Assembly (NCBI RefSeq): GCF_947495315.1
Contig: NZ_CANLYD010000001.1
Span: 372,001 to 436,000 of the forward strand
Direction: 5' to 3'
DNA: 64,000 bases
Source: an uncultured Aquimarina sp.
GTDB lineage: Bacteria; Bacteroidota; Bacteroidia; Flavobacteriales; Flavobacteriaceae
Positions 1 through 9,104 of this stretch are shown one piece after another. Below the pieces are notes generated by a model. The model was given only the letters and a program-made list of their open reading frames with translations. It searched no databases and was not told where the DNA came from. The translations under genes were made by a program, and so were the position numbers. Numbering within the stretch: the first letter of the stretch is position 1; each line of letters begins with the position of its first letter.

Positions 1-1
1 T

Positions 2-1357
2 AAAGAAGGTACTTTTACAGGAATCCATGGATATGAAAACACTGTAATTCCAGAGTTGGAACGAGCAATTTTATCACGACATAATATTAATTTATTGGGA
101 TTAAGAGGCCAGGCAAAAACTCGTTTAGCTAGGCAGATGATCAATTTACTGGATGAGTGGATTCCTATTGTAGCAGGGTCAGAGATTAATGACGATCCCT
201 TTAGTCCAATATCCAGGTATGCTGTTAATTTACTCAAAGAAAAGGGAGATGAAACGCCAATAAGCTGGATACATAGAAATGATCGTTTTGCAGAAAAGTT
301 AGCTACACCTGATGTTACTGTGGCTGATATTATTGGCGATGTAGATCCAATTAAAGCAGCGAATCTAAAACTAAGTTATGCAGATGACAGAGTAATTCAT
401 TTTGGGATGATTCCAAGAGCCAATCGCTGTATTTTTGTGATTAACGAATTACCTGATTTACAGGCACGTATCCAGGTAGCATTGTTCAATATCTTGCAAG
501 AAGGTGATATTCAGATAAGAGGATTTAAGCTTCGTTTACCGTTAGATATGCAGTTTGTATTTACTGCTAATCCAGAAGATTATACGAATAGAGGTAGTAT
601 TGTTACACCACTAAAAGATAGAATTGGTTCTCAGATTCTTACACATTACCCGGAAACTATCGAAATTGCCAAAACCATTACACAGCAAGAGGCACAATTA
701 GATTCTAGGCAAAGCAATTTGGTTCACGTACCAGATTTGGCTAAAGATTTATTAGAACAAATTAGTTTTCAGGCTAGAGAAAGTGAGTTTGTCGATTCTA
801 AAAGTGGAGTGAGTGCCAGAATGAGTATTACTGCATATGAGAATTTATTAAGTACTGCAGAATATAGAGCATTAAAATCCGGAGACGAACAAACGTTACT
901 AAGATTGAGTGATTTTATGGGTGTTGTTCCTGCAATTACTGGTAAAGTAGAGCTTGTGTATGAGGGAGAACAAGAAGGTGCAGCATCTGTAGCACATAAT
1001 TTGATTTCGGATTCCATTAAAACATTGTTTCCTGAATATTTTCCTAAAATCGAGAGATTAGAAAAAGAAAGTGAAAGAAGCCCTTATCAAGAATTGATTG
1101 ATTGGTTTTTCGAACAAAGTGGTTTTGAGCTTTTAGATGAAATTCCTGAAGCGGAATACATAAAAAAGCTAGATGAAATTAAACCGCTAAATGATCTTAT
1201 TAAAAACTATCAGGAAGATATAGATCAAAAAGATAGTTATTTTATGAAGGAGTTCTTATTATGGGGATTGGTAGAGCATAAAAAACTAAGTAAGTATAGA
1301 TTATCTGAAGGATTCAGATTTAAGGATTTATATGGTAGTTATATTAGTGATTTATAA
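2..1357 (+). CDS. MoxR/ChlI-like AAA+ ATPase, 5' partial
   Basis: The reading frame is open from the first bases, so the true start lies outside the window; the TTG at 56 is internal. The visible product is an AAA+ ATPase of the magnesium-chelatase-I/MoxR type, which flavobacterial genomes often label magnesium chelatase or sigma-54-interacting protein. The Walker A loop reads GLRGQAKT at about 95-120. The Walker B region reads FVINELPDL, with Asn where many AAA+ proteins have Asp; from memory this is normal for the subfamily. The sensor-1 segment TANPEDYTNRG and the arginine-finger region PLKDRIGS follow. The C-terminal 130 residues are helical and acidic. Such ATPases usually partner a VWA-domain protein, but the next gene here is on the other strand, so any partner must lie upstream. 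A cellular client cannot be named from the sequence. Confidence 0.85.
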   Translation, partial: KEGTFTGIHGYENTVIPELERAILSRHNINLLGLRGQAKTRLARQMINLLDEWIPIVAGSEINDDPFSPISRYAVNLLKEKGDETPISWIHRNDRFAEKLATPDVTVADIIGDVDPIKAANLKLSYADDRVIHFGMIPRANRCIFVINELPDLQARIQVALFNILQEGDIQIRGFKLRLPLDMQFVFTANPEDYTNRGSIVTPLKDRIGSQILTHYPETIEIAKTITQQEAQLDSRQSNLVHVPDLAKDLLEQISFQARESEFVDSKSGVSARMSITAYENLLSTAEYRALKSGDEQTLLRLSDFMGVVPAITGKVELVYEGEQEGAASVAHNLISDSIKTLFPEYFPKIERLEKESERSPYQELIDWFFEQSGFELLDEIPEAEYIKKLDEIKPLNDLIKNYQEDIDQKDSYFMKEFLLWGLVEHKKLSKYRLSEGFRFKDLYGSYISDL

Positions 1358-1536
1358 CGAATATAGTTTATGGTTGATTGTTTATGGTTGTTGGTTTTTT
1401 TAACCTTGGCTATAGCTATGCTGAAAAAAACAACTTCATTATAGCACAAAAATCAAACTTTTCGGTTGGAAACCTTTATTCAAGACGAGTTCAATGGTAT
1501 AACCAAATAATTATATTCTTTCTATCAACTTAAAAA

Positions 1537-2358
1537 TCACCACCAAACAATAAAACATTTAGAAAAAGAATCTTCACTACTTTTTATCCAAAGTAATGGA
1601 GATTTTTTTTTGGTGAGTTGCGTATTCAGCTGATCTGAAATGGATGCAAATGTATACCAAATTTCATTGTGTATGGGATCTGTTATCCAGTCTTTTTTCT
1701 GAGGAATATAATAGAGATAAGATCCGTATTTTTCTTCTGTAAATTCTTCTTCGTGAATCCAATATCCTACAATGCAATCATTATTAAGATGATAAATTTT
1801 CTTATTTTGATACGATAATGGAACGAATAAATTTCCAAAAAAGCAGACTTTTTGTATAATATCGTTAGGTTTGATATCTAATTCTTGTAATGTAGCTGAG
1901 GTTTCAGGGCGATAGAGTAGTGGTAACTGTTTTTCTTTTAACTTGGTTACTTTTTCTAATAAACTGTCATTACGATTAGGACCAATCCATCTTTCTAGAG
2001 CTACCTCACTTTTTTTAGGATCATAGAGATAAAACTTATAAATCAATTCTATGTGTAGTATCTGTTTTTGCTGTAGGTCTTCTACCAAAAAATCTAGTTC
2101 GCCGATGGTTATTTTATCCTTAAATATCTGAAGATTTTTTAGAATGATCTTATAGTTTTTACTGCTGTTAATGAAGTATTCAAAAAAATGCTCAACCCTT
2201 TTTCCTAAGACTTCATTTTCATGAATTTGAATAGGTAGCTGATTAGGTATAAAATCATCGGAAATTTGTAAGTCAAATTGTGATAGCTCAAAAAGAGCTA
2301 TGTTTTTCCATAATAACTTGCTGTCTAAAAAACCAGCATATTGTTGTTTAATAGACAT
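1537..2358 (-). CDS. DUF1853 family protein
   Basis: A soluble protein of 273 residues without a signal peptide that matches the DUF1853 family. The conserved stretch runs from GELDFLV through a following strand with ELIYK to WIGPNRNDSL and a Lys/Leu-rich helix. The Asp of GELD followed about 17 residues later by Glu...Lys resembles the core of the PD-(D/E)XK nuclease fold, to which I believe the family is assigned, but no substrate is established. The start is 8 bases from the stop of the sensor kinase at 2367 on the same strand, so the gene is probably the last of a three-gene unit with the two kinases. Confidence is high for the family and low for any enzymatic role. Confidence 0.75.
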   Translation of the reverse strand: MSIKQQYAGFLDSKLLWKNIALFELSQFDLQISDDFIPNQLPIQIHENEVLGKRVEHFFEYFINSSKNYKIILKNLQIFKDKITIGELDFLVEDLQQKQILHIELIYKFYLYDPKKSEVALERWIGPNRNDSLLEKVTKLKEKQLPLLYRPETSATLQELDIKPNDIIQKVCFFGNLFVPLSYQNKKIYHLNNDCIVGYWIHEEEFTEEKYGSYLYYIPQKKDWITDPIHNEIWYTFASISDQLNTQLTKKKSPLLWIKSSEDSFSKCFIVWW

Positions 2359-2366
2359 TACAGTTA

Positions 2367-4427
2367 TTATTCATTTCTAAAAATAGAAATATATTTATCT
2401 AAGATAGGTTTTAATATTTTTCGATCCACCGGTTTAGCAACAAAATCGTCACATCCAGCTGCCAAAGCTCTTTCTATATCTTCTTCTGTAGAATACGCTG
2501 TTTGTGCTACTACAGGCAGATTTGGACGCATTTTTTTGATGCGTTTTGTGGCATCATACCCATCCATAACCGGCATTTTGATATCCATTAGAACCAAATC
2601 GATTTTGTCGTTATCTTCGCATATTTCAACAGCTTCTTTACCATTCTTAGCACGATAAATAACAAACTCAAAATCGTTCATTTTGGTTAACACGGTTTTT
2701 AAAAATAAGAAGTTTATTTCTCCATCTTCTGCTATGAGCACCACATGTTTTTCCGGTATGATATTTCCTTCTTTATTCGTAGGCAGTTCTGCGTTATTTT
2801 GCATTTGGGTATAAGGAATTTTTAATAAGAAGGCACTACCTTCATTTTCTTTACTTACAAAAGAAATTTTTCCTCCGATTAAATCTGTGTATTGTTTAGC
2901 AATTGCCAGACCTAAACCAAGGCCTCCAAAATTTTTAGAAATCTCTTTTTCTGATTGAGAGAAACTCTTAAAAATAATATCTTGATCCTTTTGTTTAATT
3001 CCGATTCCTGTATCCTTAATAGATATTTCAATGGAATCTTCCACAAGATAAGAAAAGATTGTTATTGAGCCAGTATTAGTGAATTTTATACCATTATCGA
3101 TTAGATTATTGAGTATTTTGTAGAGCTTTGATTTATCAGTAATGATTATATTTTTTTCTTCTGGAATTTCATTCTCTAAATGTATGATAAGATTTTTCTC
3201 TTTTGCTTTATAAGCGTATTCAGATATTAATTTCAACAGAAGTTCTTTTAAATTGGTTTCTGTAAATCGTAGTTTGCTTTGTTTGGTTTCTAGTAAAGAA
3301 ATTTCTAAGATGTCATCTACCGAAGTAATCAGGTCTTTACCACTATCAATAATAATCTCGGTGTATTCCTTTCTTTCTTCAGGTGTTAAGGAATCTGATT
3401 TAAGTAATTCCGAAAAGCCCATAATTCCGTTCATCGGAGTTCTGATTTCGTGAGATATATTCTGAATAAAATTGGTTTTTATCCTGTTGCTTTCTTCTGC
3501 ATTATCCTTTGCAATTTGAAGCTCTTTAGTTTTTTGTTTGATGATAAATTTTAGATAGAAGTGTATAAAAATAATACTCGCCAAAGCAGTGAAAAAAATA
3601 ATAGATGAAATAATCCAGAATTTAGGCTTTTTATAAAAAGGTTTCACTGTACTGAATAGCCAATTATCCAGAATCGTTTGCTTTTCTTTACTAGAGATAT
3701 TTTGAGTTGCTTTGGCAATGATATTGTTAAGCGTTTTATTTTCTTTATGAACAGCGATGCTTGGAATGTAACTATAATTTATCTCTGTTATAACTTTTAA
3801 ATCATCAAGCCCTTCTGATTTTATTAGATAATTTACCAGTGCTTTTCCACCGATATATGCATCAGATTCTCCTGATTGAACTTTACGTAAACTAGTTATG
3901 TCATCAGCGTAATTTTTTATGTTCAAATTAGGATAGTTTTCTTTAAGATAGTCATCTATAGAATACCCTGTAGGTACTGCAATTCGTTTGTTTTGAAAAT
4001 CTTTAAGTTTTAATGCGCTATCAACTTCTTTTCTAGCAACTAAAACAAATGGGGTTTCAAAAGATTTGGTATAGAAATTTAGATATTTTTGTTTTTCTAC
4101 AGTTTCCTGCATCTCAAGTACAATATCGATTTTTTTGTTTTTAAGGTCTTCTAGCAATTTGGTCCAACTTGTGTAATATTTTTTTTGAAAAGTATAATTA
4201 ATTTTTTTTTCAATAAGATTGAAATGATCTACTAAGATACCGTCGATACTGTCTTTTTTATTTATAAATTGATAGGGTGGGTAATATGGATATACGGCAA
4301 CATTAATGTTACCTTGCTGGTTTAACCAGTCTTTTTCGGTTTTATTAAGAATATCATCGTTAGAACAGGATGATATTCCAATAATCAGGCATATGAAAAT
4401 AAAAATGAGTGTTATCTTGTTTTGCAT
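2367..4427 (-). CDS. Hybrid sensor histidine kinase with periplasmic SBP3 domain (BvgS-like)
   Basis: Membrane sensor kinase of 686 residues. It has an N-terminal lipoprotein-like signal (ISSCS at about 20), a periplasmic bacterial solute-binding type 3 domain (about 30-260), one membrane helix (about 270-295), then HisKA, HATPase_c and receiver domains. The H-box reads NISHEIRTPMNG with the phospho-accepting His326. The N box (NLIDNGIKFTN), G1 (DTGIGI), F-box (FKSF) and G2 (GLGLGLA) are all intact. The receiver (about 560-680) has an acidic pocket, the acceptor Asp615 in VLMDIKMP, the Thr in QTAY and the Lys in KPVD. The ligand is probably a small solute such as an amino acid. No separate output regulator lies next to it. 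The upstream gene, three bases away, is a full-length paralogue, so both are surely cotranscribed. Confidence 0.92.
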   Translation of the reverse strand: MQNKITLIFIFICLIIGISSCSNDDILNKTEKDWLNQQGNINVAVYPYYPPYQFINKKDSIDGILVDHFNLIEKKINYTFQKKYYTSWTKLLEDLKNKKIDIVLEMQETVEKQKYLNFYTKSFETPFVLVARKEVDSALKLKDFQNKRIAVPTGYSIDDYLKENYPNLNIKNYADDITSLRKVQSGESDAYIGGKALVNYLIKSEGLDDLKVITEINYSYIPSIAVHKENKTLNNIIAKATQNISSKEKQTILDNWLFSTVKPFYKKPKFWIISSIIFFTALASIIFIHFYLKFIIKQKTKELQIAKDNAEESNRIKTNFIQNISHEIRTPMNGIMGFSELLKSDSLTPEERKEYTEIIIDSGKDLITSVDDILEISLLETKQSKLRFTETNLKELLLKLISEYAYKAKEKNLIIHLENEIPEEKNIIITDKSKLYKILNNLIDNGIKFTNTGSITIFSYLVEDSIEISIKDTGIGIKQKDQDIIFKSFSQSEKEISKNFGGLGLGLAIAKQYTDLIGGKISFVSKENEGSAFLLKIPYTQMQNNAELPTNKEGNIIPEKHVVLIAEDGEINFLFLKTVLTKMNDFEFVIYRAKNGKEAVEICEDNDKIDLVLMDIKMPVMDGYDATKRIKKMRPNLPVVAQTAYSTEEDIERALAAGCDDFVAKPVDRKILKPILDKYISIFRNE

Positions 4428-4430
4428 ATA

Positions 4431-6518
4431 CTATTTTGAATTGATAGTCTTATTTCTATTTTTAAAAACAGGGAAATATTTATTCAGCATTGGTTTAAGT
4501 ATTTTTCTATCCACAGGTTTGGAAACAAAATCATCACAACCAGCATCCAATGCTTTTTGTACATCTTCTTCAATAGAATACGCTGTTTGAGCTATCACCG
4601 GTAAATCGGGCCTCATTTTTTTGATATAAGAAGTGGCATCATATCCATTCATAATTGGCATTTTAATATCCATAAGAACCAGGTCAATATTATCATTTTC
4701 CTGACAAATTGTTACTGCTTCCTGACCATTTTTCGCTCTGTAGATAGTAAAGTCATACTCGTTCATCTTTGTGAGAATTGTTTTTAGAAATAAGAAGTTG
4801 GTTTCTCCATCCTCAGCAATTAATATGATATGCTTCTCTGTTTTTAAAAGGTTTTTGTCTTGGCTAACAATCTTATCTGCTTTGTTTTTAGTGACAGGAT
4901 TGTATGGTAGCTTTAACGTAAATGTGGTGCCCTTGTCTTTCTCACTAAGTAGTGTTATTTGTCCACCAATAAAATCAGCATTTTTTTTAGCAATAGTTAG
5001 CCCTAAGCCCATTCCGTCGTATTCTCCGACCGTATTTTCTAAGTTAGATGCCAAACTTTCCTGTATTTTATCTTTGTTTTTTTCGCTAATACCGATCCCA
5101 GTATCTTTTATAGCAATATGTAAAAAATCATCTTTTATAGTATACGAAATAGTTATAGAACCATTACTTGTATATTTTACTGCATTATCAACAATAACAT
5201 TTAAAATCTTATTTAGTTTAGGACGATCCATGAATATTAAATTCTCAGAATTTGTCAAATTGTTCTCAATGTAAAGTTTGATATTTTTTTCTTCTGCTTT
5301 AACTTTATAATTTGATACTAATGTTTGGAAGACATCCCGAAGATTGATTTCTACTAATCGTAGTGTAAACCTTCTTGTTTGTAATTGAGAAATTTCCAAA
5401 ATGTTATCGATAATAGACAATAGCTCTTTACTATTCCCAATAATCATTTGAGTATATTTTTGTCTTTCTTTCGGGCTTAAATCTTCTTCATTTAAAAACT
5501 CAGAAAGTCCGATGATTCCGTTCATTGGAGTTCGTATTTCTTGAGGGATGTTATTAATGAAATTTGTTTTTAATCGATTGCTTTCTTCTGCAATATCTTT
5601 GGCAATGATTAGTTCCTCTGTTTTCTGTTTGATCTTAAATTTCAGATAAGAATTGAAAACGATAATTGCAATAAAGGATAATAGGGTGATTAAAGATACC
5701 AATATCCAGAATTTGGGAGTGCTATAAAAAGGAGTTACATTGCTATAGTACCAGCTATTTAGAATAGATTCTTTTTCTTCTTTTGTAATACTTGAAAGTG
5801 TTTTAGAAATAATACCATCAAGAACAGTATTACTTCTATTGATAGCTAATCCAGGTTGATAATTTAAATCAATACTAGGACTTATTTTTAGGTTATCAAG
5901 TCTTTTCAATCTAATATAATAATTAACCAAAGCTTTAGGGCCTATATACGCATCATATTCTCCTGAATTTAAATTTGTTAAACAGGTCAGTTCATCTTTA
6001 TTGGTCACAATATTAAGATGGGGATAGGTACGTTTTAAGTTTTCGGTTATAGCATAATCTTCAGGAAGTACAATAGTTTTGTTATTTAGGCTTTCAATAT
6101 CCTTGCCGAAAATAGCTTCGTTTCGGGTAACAATTACATGAGGGGATTTAAAAAGAGGAGGGTAAAATTTTAAATAAGATTTTCGCTCTTCAGATTTTTG
6201 TATTTCCAGAATACATTGAGCTTTATTATTCTTTACATCATGAAGTAATTTTGACCAATCGTCATAACGTTTTGTTTGAAATTTATAACCGGTTTTTTTT
6301 TCAATGAGTTTTAAATAATCTATGAAAATACCATCAACTTTATTTCGCTCATTAACAAATTGATATGGCGGGTAATAAGGATATATTGCGACTGTAATAC
6401 TATCATTTTTTTGCAGGAACTTTTTTTCTAAATCACTTAAAACCAATGTTTTTGAACAAGAACATACTACTGAGAGTAGGAGGAAGAGTGGGAATAAACA
6501 TAGTAGTTTTTTTATCAT
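4431..6518 (-). CDS. Hybrid sensor kinase paralogue lacking the H-box histidine
   Basis: Tandem paralogue of the kinase at 2367-4427 with the same architecture: signal, SBP3 domain, membrane helix (about 272-295), HisKA, HATPase_c and receiver; 695 residues. The H-box reads NIPQEIRTPMNG, so the position equivalent to His326 is Gln326 (codon CAA at 5541-5543). I read the codon from the bases directly. The F-box is also degraded (IQESLA against IFKSFS), while the N box, G1 (DTGIGI) and G2 (GMGLGLT) remain. The receiver is complete, with acceptor Asp617 in VLMDIKMP, Thr in QTAY and Lys in KPVD. The protein cannot autophosphorylate at the usual residue. It could bind ATP and act in trans on a partner, or receive phosphate on its receiver. 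It is the first gene of the pair. Confidence 0.9.
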   Translation of the reverse strand: MIKKLLCLFPLFLLLSVVCSCSKTLVLSDLEKKFLQKNDSITVAIYPYYPPYQFVNERNKVDGIFIDYLKLIEKKTGYKFQTKRYDDWSKLLHDVKNNKAQCILEIQKSEERKSYLKFYPPLFKSPHVIVTRNEAIFGKDIESLNNKTIVLPEDYAITENLKRTYPHLNIVTNKDELTCLTNLNSGEYDAYIGPKALVNYYIRLKRLDNLKISPSIDLNYQPGLAINRSNTVLDGIISKTLSSITKEEKESILNSWYYSNVTPFYSTPKFWILVSLITLLSFIAIIVFNSYLKFKIKQKTEELIIAKDIAEESNRLKTNFINNIPQEIRTPMNGIIGLSEFLNEEDLSPKERQKYTQMIIGNSKELLSIIDNILEISQLQTRRFTLRLVEINLRDVFQTLVSNYKVKAEEKNIKLYIENNLTNSENLIFMDRPKLNKILNVIVDNAVKYTSNGSITISYTIKDDFLHIAIKDTGIGISEKNKDKIQESLASNLENTVGEYDGMGLGLTIAKKNADFIGGQITLLSEKDKGTTFTLKLPYNPVTKNKADKIVSQDKNLLKTEKHIILIAEDGETNFLFLKTILTKMNEYDFTIYRAKNGQEAVTICQENDNIDLVLMDIKMPIMNGYDATSYIKKMRPDLPVIAQTAYSIEEDVQKALDAGCDDFVSKPVDRKILKPMLNKYFPVFKNRNKTINSK

Positions 6519-6647
6519 ATAAGTTCATCATTTATAACTTAACTTTTTTATTCCCTTAAATAAAGATAGTGTTTTAATAGTGTTTTTAAAAGAGAAAGTA
6601 ATCAAAATCTACAAGTAAAATAGGCTATAGTATGCTATACTACATCA

Positions 6648-7664
6648 TTAGGTACTTTTAATAATTTCTTTGCCATCTGGATATAAAGCAAAACGTCCTT
6701 TGGGTTTTTCATGAATGTGATCATAACTAGGCCAAGGCCATCCACCGAATTCTGTTTTCTGATATTCTTGAATAGCTTCTCGGATTTCGGATTGACTATT
6801 CATAACAAATGGTCCTTGTTTTACCACTGGTTCTTTGATAGGTTTTCCTTGTAGTAGTAAGAAATGAGATTCAGTATCGCCGTTTTTAATAGTTAAACTT
6901 TTATGGGCATGTGTAATGATTTGGTGATTTACGGGAATGGTATATTCTTCACTTTCGATTTCATTTCCTTTAAAAAAGTAAACGGAACGATTAATTCCTT
7001 CAGAAGCATTTGGAAATGTATATTCCGCATTTGGAGCCATTTTTATTGTCCAGATATTAATTTCATTTTCTGGATTGGCTGCCCAGGAATCGGGAGCCGG
7101 ATCTACAGCGGTTTTTCCTTCTAAATTTCCAGCAATTATGATTATTTCTATAGTATTTCCTTTTTTATCTTTTACAGTCACTTTTGGTATCTCCTCATTC
7201 CAGAGCATTTTAAAATATGGAGCTACCATTTTTTTATCTCTAGGAAGGTTAAGCCAAATCTGAAATAATAAAAAGGGATTTTCTTCTTGTTCATTCAAAA
7301 GTGGAAACATTTCTGAATGTTGTACACCTTTTCCGGCTGTCATCCACTGAACATCACCGTTGCCAAAACGACCCGCAGCTCCCAATGAATCGGAATGATC
7401 TACCAAACCTTTCTGAACAATAGTTACGGTTTCAAAACCGCGGTGAGGATGTGCTGGAAATCCGGGGACAGTAGTTCCGTGATACATTCTCCAACCATCT
7501 TTTGGAGTAAAATCCTGACCAATATTTCTTCCTGTTAACGAGGCGTTAGGACCTAATTTTTCATTTCCTTTAGGATACAGATCTTCGTGATATGCACAAA
7601 ATAAGAAAGGATCACTAGTTTCCCAGATAAAATCTAGCGGTTTAATTTTAATTATGGCATTCAT
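6648..7664 (-). CDS. Pirin family protein
   Basis: Bicupin protein of the pirin family, 338 residues, cytoplasmic. The N-terminal cupin carries the metal-binding set His72, His74 (FPAHPHRGFET), His116 and Glu118 (GVQHSEMF), as in pirins that bind iron. Some members oxidise quercetin; others act as redox-sensitive regulators, and the sequence does not separate these. The length is toward the long end for pirins, and the C-terminal 50 residues (FGGWPWPSYDHIHE) form the extension seen in flavobacterial members. It lies 49 bases downstream of an amidohydrolase gene on the same strand and may be the last gene of that transcript. Confidence 0.85.
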   Translation of the reverse strand: MNAIIKIKPLDFIWETSDPFLFCAYHEDLYPKGNEKLGPNASLTGRNIGQDFTPKDGWRMYHGTTVPGFPAHPHRGFETVTIVQKGLVDHSDSLGAAGRFGNGDVQWMTAGKGVQHSEMFPLLNEQEENPFLLFQIWLNLPRDKKMVAPYFKMLWNEEIPKVTVKDKKGNTIEIIIIAGNLEGKTAVDPAPDSWAANPENEINIWTIKMAPNAEYTFPNASEGINRSVYFFKGNEIESEEYTIPVNHQIITHAHKSLTIKNGDTESHFLLLQGKPIKEPVVKQGPFVMNSQSEIREAIQEYQKTEFGGWPWPSYDHIHEKPKGRFALYPDGKEIIKST

Positions 7665-7713
7665 AACTTAATATTTTGAGTCTTTGTATTTGTAAAGGAG
7701 CTTTTTTATAAAG

Positions 7714-9093
7714 TTAATTATTTGCAGCGTTTTTAGCGATTTCTTCCAGTTTTTTGTCAATCTTTTCTTTTGGAAGCCATTTTCCTTTGACCATAACTCC
7801 CGATATCTGTTGAAGTGATTTGATATTTTCTAAAGGGTTACTATCTAATACCACAAGGTCTGCATCCAGCCCTTCTTTAACTTGTCCAAAGGTTTTTTCC
7901 TGATGAAAGAATATTGCAGGATTACTGGTTCCGGATTGTAGAATCTGTAACGGAGTCAATCCAGCTGTTATCATACCACTTATCTCATGATGTATTGAAA
8001 AACCAGGGACATTGAACAATTGAGGAGCATCAGAACCTAATAATATTCTATGGCCATTATCTTGTAAAGTTTTGATTAACTTTCTTCTGATGCTATTAAA
8101 TTGCTGCCACTGAACTTCGTTAAAATTAGGATTGTCAATTGTATATTGAGCTTTGCGTTGTTTCCAATTGGCCAAAGTAGTAGTTGGCATATATTTCATT
8201 TCCGGGTCATTTAATAATTCTTCAGAAGATATTGGCGCAAACCATCTCTCAAATAAACTTTGAGTAGGGACAATCCATACTTTATTATGATTAGCTAATT
8301 GCACTAATTCATCAATTTTAGATTCGTCAGCCAAAGGAGTAAAGTTGTACCCAAAAAAGCCATTGTCTGAAGGATTTACATTTGCTGAAGCAGGAACTAA
8401 CCCTTCCAGGAAACCATCAACATGATCAATAGATGCATATTTACTTTTGAGAGCTTGACGTATTCCAACATCCACGGGTACGTGTCCAGAAAAAGTAATA
8501 CCAACTTCATTAGCTGTTTTTAATACTTGATTAAAAACATCCAATTTAATTCCTGGATGAATTTTGAGAAAATCATACCCTTCTTTCTGATAGTTCGTTA
8601 CCTTAGTAATAGCTTCTTCTTTAGTTTTAATAGAATTTCCGTTTAGAGAAGGACTAGATGTAAAGATTCTGGGACTCAGGATTTCTCCTTTTGCAGCTTT
8701 ATCTCGTAAAACTAAATGAGAAGGATGACCTAGCATACCTCTGATTGTTGTGATTCCATTAGAAAGATATAAGAATAAAACCTCTTCAATGCGTTCTTTA
8801 CTGGTAGAGGATTGCGGAATATGTGCGTGCATTTCTGCTAATCCCGGAATTATATATTTCCCTTTACCATCAATTATTTTTGAGTAGTTTCCGGGGTTTG
8901 CTATAACTCCAATAATACTTTTTATTTTTCCGGAATCTATGACGATTTGTTGTTTTTCTATGACAGAACCATTAATGACATCGATTATATTGATATCTGT
9001 AATCAGGATTGCTGATTTGCTATTTTGTCCTGGTGTTGTTTGTGTACAAGCTAATAAGGATATCGCAAAGAGCAGAAAAAGATATTTTTTCAT
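7714..9093 (-). CDS. Amidohydrolase family lipoprotein
   Basis: Metal-dependent amidohydrolase of the imidazolonepropionase/prolidase-like group, exported as a lipoprotein. I place the start at the ATG at 9091-9093 because it opens directly on a signal with a lipobox (FAISLLACTQ); the longer frame to 9135 would run into the upstream gene. The metal ligands are visible: HAH (His89, His91), a probable carbamylated Lys in DFLKIHPG, His in SGHVPVD, His in IDHVDG and Asp in LLGSDAP. The C-terminal segment (ADLVVLDSNPLENI) is the usual small beta domain. The substrate is unknown; peptides, cyclic dipeptides or lactones are handled by relatives. It starts 11 bases after the end of a second amidohydrolase gene. 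Confidence 0.85.
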   Translation of the reverse strand: MKKYLFLLFAISLLACTQTTPGQNSKSAILITDINIIDVINGSVIEKQQIVIDSGKIKSIIGVIANPGNYSKIIDGKGKYIIPGLAEMHAHIPQSSTSKERIEEVLFLYLSNGITTIRGMLGHPSHLVLRDKAAKGEILSPRIFTSSPSLNGNSIKTKEEAITKVTNYQKEGYDFLKIHPGIKLDVFNQVLKTANEVGITFSGHVPVDVGIRQALKSKYASIDHVDGFLEGLVPASANVNPSDNGFFGYNFTPLADESKIDELVQLANHNKVWIVPTQSLFERWFAPISSEELLNDPEMKYMPTTTLANWKQRKAQYTIDNPNFNEVQWQQFNSIRRKLIKTLQDNGHRILLGSDAPQLFNVPGFSIHHEISGMITAGLTPLQILQSGTSNPAIFFHQEKTFGQVKEGLDADLVVLDSNPLENIKSLQQISGVMVKGKWLPKEKIDKKLEEIAKNAANN

Positions 9094-9104
9094 TTTAGTG
9101 TGTT

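Noticed and set aside
769..1017. Minus-strand open frame inside the AAA+ ATPase gene
   Set aside because: It lies wholly inside a well-supported gene and its translation has no recognisable domain.
2..1357. Asn in place of Asp in the Walker B motif as evidence of a dead ATPase
   Set aside because: I recall the same NELPDL sequence in intact relatives, so it seems a subfamily feature and not a loss.
1360..1410. Short direct repeat GTTTATGGTTG twice after the ATPase gene
   Set aside because: Only two copies of 11 bases in AT-rich intergenic sequence; not enough to call a repeat element or terminator.
6619..6645. GCTATAGTAT/GCTATAC repeats upstream of the sensor kinase pair
   Set aside because: Short and AT-rich, with no clear promoter around them; could easily be chance.
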